From positions 1 to 36,593 of the forward strand of contig JACKKJ010000009.1 in the NCBI GenBank assembly GCA_024236495.1: a stretch of DNA of 36,593 nucleotides, in the 5' to 3' direction. Below the pieces are notes generated by a model. That model saw only the letters and a program-made list of their open reading frames with translations. It had not been told where the DNA came from and did no database searches. The DNA comes from Paracoccaceae bacterium (lineage in GTDB: Bacteria > Pseudomonadota > Alphaproteobacteria > Rhodobacterales > Rhodobacteraceae). The translations under genes and the position numbers were made by a program. Below, piece after piece: positions 32,614-36,593 of this stretch (the stretch's first letter is position 1; each line of letters begins with the position of its first letter).

Positions 32614-33692
32614 CGACTCAACCCCCCGGCCACCGTCGGCATATCGAGCGCCGCGAAGCCGTAGTGCCTGAGCCACCTCAGGTCGCTCTCGAAGAACGCC
32701 CGCAAATCCGGAATCCCGTATTTCAGCATCGCCAGCCGGTCGATGCCCATGCCGAAGGCGAAGCCCTGCCATTCGGTCGGATCGACTCCGGCGGCGGCCA
32801 GCACCTTGGGATGCACCATGCCGGAGCCGAGGATTTCCATCCACTTCTCGCCCTCGCCGATCTTCAGCTGCCCGCCTTCCCAGCTACAGCGGATGTCGAC
32901 CTCGGCCGAGGGTTCGGTGAAGGGGAAGTGCGACGCGCGGAAGCGCAGTTCGACGCTGTCCACCTCGAAGAAGGACCGGCAGAACTCCTCCAGCACCCAT
33001 TTCAGGTTCGCCATGCTGATGTCGCGGTCGATGGCCAGCCCCTCGACCTGATGGAACATCGGCGTGTGGGTCTGGTCCATGTCCATGCGGTAGACGCGGC
33101 CGGGCGCGATGACGCGGATCGGCGCGCCTTGCGCGGCCATGGCGCGGATCTGCACGGGGCTCGTGTGCGTGCGCAGGACGTGGGGCGGGCGGGTGTCGCC
33201 CTCGGCCCGCGCCATGAAGAAGGTGTCGTGTTCCTGCCGCGCGGGGTGTTCCGGCGGGATGTTCAGCGCGTCGAAGTTGTGCCAGTCATCCTCGATCTGC
33301 GGGCCTTCGGCGACGGCAAAGCCCATGTCGGCGAAGATGGCGGTGATCTCCTCCGTCACCTGGCTGACGGGGTGGATGGTGCCCTGGCGGCGTGGGCGGC
33401 CCGGCAGCGTCACGTCCAGCCATTCGGCCTTGAGCCGCGCATCCAGCGCCGCATCGGCCAGCCCCGCCTTCTTGGCGCGCAACGCCGCGTCGATTTCATC
33501 CTTGAGAAGGTTGAGCGCGGCGCCCGCCGCCTGACGCGCCGCCGGGTCCATCTGCCCAAGCTCCCGCATCTTCAGGCTGATCTCGCCCTTCTTGCCAAGC
33601 GCCGCGACGCGAAGCTCCTCAAGCGTGGCTTCGTCGCCCGCCCCGGCGATCCCGTCCAGGTATTTGCCCTTCAGCGCGTCCAAACCGTCCAT
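32610..33692 (-). CDS. pheS: Phenylalanine-tRNA ligase alpha subunit
   Basis: 360 aa from the ATG at 33692 ('MDGLDALKGKYLDGIAGAGD'). An N-terminal coiled coil is followed by the class II catalytic core: 'GFAVAEGPQIEDDWHNFDALN', 'LLRTHTSPVQIR'-type motif ('VLRTHTSPVQIRAMA'), 'FRASHFPFTEPSAEVDI' (motif 2) and 'QGFAFGMGIDRLAMLKYGIPDLR' (motif 3). It activates phenylalanine. The frame extends upstream of the start but without conserved residues. Downstream it overlaps the unknown 98-codon ORF by four bases. A terminator separates it from rplT, so it may have its own promoter. Confidence 0.96.
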   Translation of the reverse strand: MDGLDALKGKYLDGIAGAGDEATLEELRVAALGKKGEISLKMRELGQMDPAARQAAGAALNLLKDEIDAALRAKKAGLADAALDARLKAEWLDVTLPGRPRRQGTIHPVSQVTEEITAIFADMGFAVAEGPQIEDDWHNFDALNIPPEHPARQEHDTFFMARAEGDTRPPHVLRTHTSPVQIRAMAAQGAPIRVIAPGRVYRMDMDQTHTPMFHQVEGLAIDRDISMANLKWVLEEFCRSFFEVDSVELRFRASHFPFTEPSAEVDIRCSWEGGQLKIGEGEKWMEILGSGMVHPKVLAAAGVDPTEWQGFAFGMGIDRLAMLKYGIPDLRAFFESDLRWLRHYGFAALDMPTVAGGLSR

Positions 33693-33720
33693 CTCTCGGC
33701 CCTTCGAAAATCCGGGCCCT

Positions 33721-33748
33721 GTGCTACCACAGAAGCCCCCGATTGCAA
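33721..33748 (-). promoter_or_regulatory. Possible pheS promoter
   Basis: On the minus strand TTGCAA (33743-33748) and TAGCAC (33721-33726) are 16 bases apart, about 30 bases before the pheS ATG and just past the rplT terminator. The -10 match is poor, so this is tentative. Confidence 0.3.
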
Positions 33749-33768
33749 GCTGCCCGCCGGCAGCCGCC

Positions 33769-33809
33769 AAAACAAAACCCCGCGGCGCCTTTCCGGCACT
33801 CGCGGGGTT
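33769..33809 (-). terminator. Rho-independent terminator of rpmI-rplT
   Basis: Stem AACCCCGCG (33801-33809, minus-strand reading) / CGCGGGGTT (33776-33784) with a 16-base loop, followed on the minus strand by TTTTGTTTT. It begins 24 bases after the rplT stop. This is the only classic hairpin plus T-run I found in the window. Confidence 0.8.
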
Positions 33810-33833
33810 CCGACTGTCCCTCGGAATGAGAGA

Positions 33834-34196
33834 TTACGCGAGCGCGGCCTTCGCCTTTTCGACGATGGCGCCAAACGCCGCGGGTTCGTGCACGGCCAGA
33901 TCGGCCAGAACCTTGCGGTCAACCTCGATGCCGGCTTTCGACAGCGCGTTGATGAAGCGCGAATAGGTCAGCGATTCATCGATGGCGCGGACAGCGGCGT
34001 TGATGCGCTGGATCCACAGCGCGCGGAAGTTGCGCTTGCGCGCCTTCCGGTCGCGGGTGGCGTATTGCTGGGCCTTGTCGACCGCCTGGGTGGCGGTGCG
34101 GAAGTTGCGCGAGCGGGCGGCATAGTAGCCCTTCGCCTTCTTGATGACCTTGCGGTGACGGGCGTGGGTGACAACCCCGGATTTAACGCGAGCCAT
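33834..34196 (-). CDS. rplT: 50S ribosomal protein L20
   Basis: 120 aa. Full match in length and wording to bL20: 'MARVKSGVVTHARHRKVIKKAKGY' region, 'YYAARSRNFRTATQAVDKAQQYATRDRKARKRNFRALWIQRINAAVR' region, 'YSRFINALSKAGIEVDRKVLADLA' region. It binds 23S rRNA and is needed early in large-subunit assembly. It is 14 bases downstream of rpmI and ends before a strong terminator. In many bacteria infC precedes rpmI; here the Rhs region lies upstream instead. Confidence 0.98.
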   Translation of the reverse strand: MARVKSGVVTHARHRKVIKKAKGYYAARSRNFRTATQAVDKAQQYATRDRKARKRNFRALWIQRINAAVRAIDESLTYSRFINALSKAGIEVDRKVLADLAVHEPAAFGAIVEKAKAALA

Positions 34197-34210
34197 GGGT
34201 CAGTCTCCTA

Positions 34211-34411
34211 TCAGCGGTTATACGGCATGTATTTCTTGACGATCTTCGCATCCGGATCGGACAGGAGCATCGTGCCCGTGGCCTTGCGGATAAAGTCCGT
34301 CGAACGCTTGATCATGCCGTGACGCTTGCCGGCGACACCTGCCTTGACGCGGCCCGAGGCCGTCATCTTGAACCGCTTCTTCGCGGCCGATTTGGTCTTC
34401 ATCTTGGGCAT
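34211..34411 (-). CDS. rpmI: 50S ribosomal protein L35
   Basis: 66 aa, complete bL35: 'MPKMKTKSAAKKRFKMTASG', 'KRHGMIKRSTDFIRKATGT' and 'DDAKIVKKYMPYNR'-type C-terminus (here 'SDPDAKIVKKYMPYNR'). It contacts 23S rRNA in the large subunit. A well-formed promoter lies about 80 bases upstream (34490-34518). GGAGATG precedes the start. Confidence 0.97.
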   Translation of the reverse strand: MPKMKTKSAAKKRFKMTASGRVKAGVAGKRHGMIKRSTDFIRKATGTMLLSDPDAKIVKKYMPYNR

Positions 34412-34489
34412 GTTTCATCTCCATCTCAGACGTGAACGTGCGACTCGGCAATGCCACTTGGCCGGCCGCACGGGGTATTCGAGACGCGC

Positions 34490-34518
34490 CCTATAGCCGG
34501 GCATGCCCCGGATGGCAA
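34490..34518 (-). promoter_or_regulatory. Promoter for rpmI-rplT
   Basis: On the minus strand TTGCCA (34513-34518, five of six to TTGACA) and TATAGG (34490-34495) are exactly 17 bases apart, 79 bases before the rpmI ATG. It overlaps the first codons of the opposing Rhs fragment, marking the point where the Rhs material abuts the ribosomal operon. Confidence 0.65.
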
Positions 34519-35612
34519 GGGGGCGGGGCGGGTTTGCAGGCGTGAATGCCCCCACCAGGGACGCCGGCACTGTCATCAAGAAGGTCGGCACGCTGCACCT
34601 CGACGGTCTCGGCTCGGTCCGCGCCGTCACCGACGAGACCGGCCTCGCGCGCGAGCGCACCGCCTTCCGCCCCTATGGCGAGGAGATGGCAGCGCTGACC
34701 CCGCTGACCCTTCCCGAAACCAAGGGCTACATCGGCGAGCGCTACGACGACGCCGCGGGCCTCCAGTACCTCGACGCCCGCTACTACAACCCGAGGCTCG
34801 CCATGTTCATCCAGCCAGACTGGTGGGAGGTGACGCAGGCAGGCGTCGGGACCAACAGGTACAGCTACAGCTTCGGCGATCCGGTCAATGGACGGGATCC
34901 GAGCGGGCATGCGGCGATTTACAAAGATGGAAAATATAAGGGTCAAGTGAACCCGGGAGAGCCCGGCTACAAGGAAATTACGTGTGGCTGCGGCGGCTCC
35001 AGCATGATGCCATCCGACTGGGTTAGATTTAATCAATTCCGGAATAACTATCTCTCCGGTGCGATGTCCCAGAAAATCGTAGACAAGCTTGGAAATTTAA
35101 GGACGCTAACATGGAACGAAATAGCAAGGAACTTGCATATAGGGAACCCGGAATTTGTAAACGCAAACCCAGCGCTGTCAAAATTTGTTGACTCCTCAAG
35201 CTTCTATGCTGCAACCCTCGTTCTACTTGAAAAGTCGAATTATCTTGCTCAAGACTTGTCAAAAATCCACGAGGTGGCGGCATGGATAAGTATTAGCAAG
35301 AGTGGAGTTTTTTCGATGGAAATTCGCGTAAGTACGAAAGCTACGTATAACTACTTTCCGTCTTCTGGCCTTGGACCTCGTCCAAGTTTCTCTCTTGGAG
35401 GTATCATGGCGACGATGCATACTCACCCGATCGATGGATTACTGGTGCCGAGTGCAAACCCCGAAAGTCTGACCGGCTACGGAGTAGGAGTTGCAAATCC
35501 AAGTGACGAGGACATACAACTGGCAAACAAACTCGGACTTCCCGGCTTCACTGTGTCGAGCAAAGGCACTATATGCGGATACGATGGCTCTGGTTACGGA
35601 GGTAAGTGCTAA
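34503..35612 (+). CDS. Orphan Rhs core with C-terminal JAB/DUF4329-like domain (candidate polymorphic toxin)
   Basis: 369 aa. Residues 24-135 are the Rhs repeat-associated core ('LHLDGLGSVRAVTDETG', 'FRPYGEE', 'GYIGERYDDAAGLQYLDARYYNP', ending 'NRYSYSFGDPVNGRDPSGH'). The large N-terminal Rhs shell is missing. Residues 136-369 differ sharply in composition (AT-richer DNA, Asn/Lys/Ser-rich) and end in a metal-binding-looking motif: His306-x-His308-Pro and Ser334-x-x-Asp337, with Glu257 as possible third element ('KIHEVAAWISI'). This resembles the HTHP...SxxD pattern of JAB/JAMM metallopeptidases and DUF4329 Rhs C-termini. No ribosome site precedes the ATG at 34503, so it may be a silent displaced cassette. 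Its stop overlaps the next gene (TAATG). Confidence 0.75.
   Translation: MPRMARGRGGFAGVNAPTRDAGTVIKKVGTLHLDGLGSVRAVTDETGLARERTAFRPYGEEMAALTPLTLPETKGYIGERYDDAAGLQYLDARYYNPRLAMFIQPDWWEVTQAGVGTNRYSYSFGDPVNGRDPSGHAAIYKDGKYKGQVNPGEPGYKEITCGCGGSSMMPSDWVRFNQFRNNYLSGAMSQKIVDKLGNLRTLTWNEIARNLHIGNPEFVNANPALSKFVDSSSFYAATLVLLEKSNYLAQDLSKIHEVAAWISISKSGVFSMEIRVSTKATYNYFPSSGLGPRPSFSLGGIMATMHTHPIDGLLVPSANPESLTGYGVGVANPSDEDIQLANKLGLPGFTVSSKGTICGYDGSGYGGKC
34578..34709 (+). repeat. Rhs core direct repeat, copy 1
   Basis: 132 bases encoding 'KKVGTLHLDGLGSVRAVTDE' through 'GEEMAALTPLT'. They match 36462-36593 with 13 mismatches by eye (about 90% identity), most in third codon positions. The shared region starts about 20 bases earlier with a 3-base length difference. 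Confidence 0.85.
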
Positions 35613-35974
35613 TGATAGCGAAATCTCTCAGTTTGAGTATGTGGCCGTCGTGCTTGTCTCTGGCTCTTTGCGCAGCCTGCGTTCCCGGCGCTGATAGAGT
35701 TAAGTTTGGTGTGAATGTAAAAAGAGAAATGGCGTCAGCAATTGAAGCAATTGATGATTACTATTTGAAACATGGGCGGGGTTCCGCGTTCAATAGGCTT
35801 TCCGAAAAAAGGGAAGTCTCGTTTTGGAGTTGCGACGAGGGCACTTGGGTCTATTTCTCTTCCCCGACGACGGAACCGGATGGATTTGATGGTGGATTTT
35901 ACCTGCTAGTGACAGAAGGGGCACGCGAAGTGAAGGAGATATTTGAGCCACCCCAAAATTGCCAAGCTATCTAA
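35612..35974 (+). CDS. Small exported protein, candidate immunity partner of the Rhs C-terminus
   Basis: 120 aa. The start ATG at 35612 overlaps the Rhs stop (TAATG) and has GGAGG at 35598-35602, so it is translated with the preceding gene. An N-terminal hydrophobic segment (about residues 5-23, 'SLSLSMWPSCLSLALCAAC') looks like a signal peptide; Cys20 or Cys23 could be lipidated but neither lipobox is canonical. The mature part ('DRVKFGVNVKREMASAIEAIDDYYLKHG' region, 'FWSCDEGTWVYF') matches no family I know. Position, size, and low GC shared with the upstream toxin-like domain suggest an immunity protein; a periplasmic location would imply the toxin acts there. This role is inference. Confidence 0.65.
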   Translation: MIAKSLSLSMWPSCLSLALCAACVPGADRVKFGVNVKREMASAIEAIDDYYLKHGRGSAFNRLSEKREVSFWSCDEGTWVYFSSPTTEPDGFDGGFYLLVTEGAREVKEIFEPPQNCQAI

Positions 35975-36076
35975 TTGTGTCTGGCGAGGTGCGCTGAAAA
36001 AGTGCTCTTCGCGTCTGGCGAAGTCTGTCGCACAAACCCGTTTAGGGATTCAAGTTGTGAATTCGGTGTGGAAGCC

Positions 36077-36313
36077 ACGACGCATGAACAGACCGGCTCC
36101 CGCAAGTGGGACGATGCCATTGCCGACCGCGGCGTCCGTGCCGCCGTCGCTTCCCCCGCAAGAAGTAAAGCCTATGCGGGCAAGACCACGGCCTATGAAT
36201 ACGGCGCCGACGGCGCGAGGCTGAAGAAGATCGAGACCGACCCGATCACCACCGCGCAGGACGTGACGCCTTACGCGGGGTCCCTGGAGACCCGCCACTG
36301 GGGCCAGGGGTGA
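36077..36313 (+). pseudogene. Rhs repeat remnant (frameshifted)
   Basis: The frame encodes 'TTAYEYGADGARLKKIETD' and 'VTPYAGSLETRHWGQG', the piece of an Rhs protein that normally comes just before the core domain. It stops with TGA at 36311-36313. The continuation ('EEFL' then stop, then 'YPLPNIRVTRVKDAAG') lies in another frame after a hairpin-rich stretch. No upstream Rhs repeats remain: the sequence before 36077 is unrelated and AT-richer. Confidence 0.65.
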
Positions 36314-36324
36314 GGCGGGCGCCG

Positions 36325-36381
36325 GACGATCCTCCGGTGGAGGATCGTCAGCGCTGAACGCCCGATCCGCAAGGATCGGGC
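36325..36381 (+). repeat. Double-hairpin element within the broken Rhs gene
   Basis: Hairpin 1: GACGATCCTCC / GGAGGATCGTC (36325-36349, perfect 11-bp stem, GGT loop). Hairpin 2: GCCCGATCC / GGATCGGGC (36360-36381, perfect 9-bp stem, GCAA loop). Both stems share a CGATCC core. The pair resembles REP/BIME-type dispersed palindromes. It sits exactly between the two parts of the Rhs remnant. Confidence 0.7.
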
Positions 36382-36404
36382 CGGGGGCCGAGGAGTTCCT
36401 CTGA

Positions 36405-36593
36405 TATCCCCTGCCCAACATCCGCGTGACGCGCGTGAAGGACGCCGCCGGTACCGTCATCAAGAAGGTCGGCACGCTGCACCTTGACGGCCTCGGCTCC
36501 GTCCGCGCGGTCACGGACGAAGCGGGCCTCGCGCGTGAGCGCACCACCTTCCGCCCCTATGGCGAGGAGATGGCGGCGCTGACCCCGCTCACT
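36405..36593 (+). pseudogene. Second Rhs core, 5' part, running off the window
   Basis: Open frame from just after a TGA (36402-36404) to the window end: 'YPLPNIRVTRVKDAAGTVIKK' followed by the same core as copy 1 ('LHLDGLGSVRAVTDEAGLAR', 'TTFRPYGEEMAALTPLT'). No start codon with ribosome site is evident, and the preceding in-frame stop interrupts what reads as 'EEFL-stop-YPLPNIR'. It is probably the disrupted main or older Rhs gene whose own C-terminal cassette lies beyond the window. Confidence 0.6.
36462..36593 (+). repeat. Rhs core direct repeat, copy 2 (continues past window end)
   Basis: Direct counterpart of 34578-34709, about 90% identical by eye. The two copies are in the same orientation and bracket about 1.75 kb holding the Rhs C-terminal domain and its partner gene. 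Confidence 0.85.

Noticed and set aside
32664..34322. Open frame on + of about 550 codons opposite pheS and rplT
   Set aside because: It crosses a clear rho-independent terminator and two well-identified genes on the other strand; composition is typical of a shadow frame.
35975..36076. Repeats of TCTGGCGARGT after the immunity-like gene, considered as a CRISPR or att site
   Set aside because: Only two short copies at irregular spacing with no spacers, integrase or tRNA nearby.
1..36593. tRNA, rRNA, CRISPR array and insertion-sequence transposase
   Set aside because: None could be recognised anywhere in the window by eye; a tRNAscan or IS search would be needed to exclude short or divergent ones.

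Overview
The window is GC-rich and densely coded. Protein wording and gene order fit an alphaproteobacterium of the Rhodobacter/Paracoccus group (Rhodobacteraceae sensu lato): a rhizobial-type GlpSTPQV glycerol ABC operon, rpmI-rplT-pheS-pheT order, and many ATGA/TGATG couplings. This placement is an inference from gene content; no rRNA gene or other phylogenetic marker was compared.

Layout. (1) 113-2124 (+): AraC-type regulator, small membrane protein and AhpD-like protein, closed by a 12-bp hairpin. (2) 2283-5005 (-): agmatine-deiminase-family enzyme translationally coupled to an amidase-signature hydrolase. (3) 5308-10244 (-): a self-contained TonB-driven copper-uptake cluster in the order DUF2946-like protein, OprC/NosA-type receptor, ExbB, ExbD, second ExbD, TonB. 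(4) 10372-18010: an AGE-family sugar epimerase/isomerase and a two-gene RND efflux pump (-). Divergent from them are a TetR regulator, with an AT-rich palindrome over its -10 box, and a coupled class I aminotransferase (+). (5) 18255-29833: the glycerol regulon, with glpD, glpS, glpT, glpP, glpQ, a DUF2160-like gene, glpV, glpK and an iron-type alcohol dehydrogenase on (-), and glpR divergent on (+). (6) 29838-34411 (-): pheT, an unknown 98-codon ORF, pheS, rplT, rpmI. (7) 34503-36593 (+): the end of an Rhs locus. It has an orphan Rhs core fused to a lower-GC C-terminal domain with a JAB-like motif, an overlapping small exported protein (candidate immunity), a broken Rhs remnant, and a second copy of the Rhs core that runs off the window.

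How the parts work together. In the copper cluster a receptor with a CxxxM/HxM copper motif has its own energising complex. That complex contains two ExbD paralogs, one of which has Asn in place of the essential membrane Asp. In the glycerol cluster, GlpV binds substrate, GlpP/GlpQ form the channel, GlpS/GlpT supply ATPase, GlpK and GlpD convert glycerol to dihydroxyacetone phosphate, and GlpR represses. GlpS and GlpT carry complementary defects, predicting one canonical and one degenerate ATP site. The Rhs region is the most mobile part: two ~90% identical core segments bracket a toxin-immunity-like cassette.

The items most worth following up are the Asp/Asn ExbD pair, the asymmetric GlpS/GlpT ATPase, the Rhs-JAB cassette, and the foreign-looking ORF with a REP-like palindrome between pheS and pheT.
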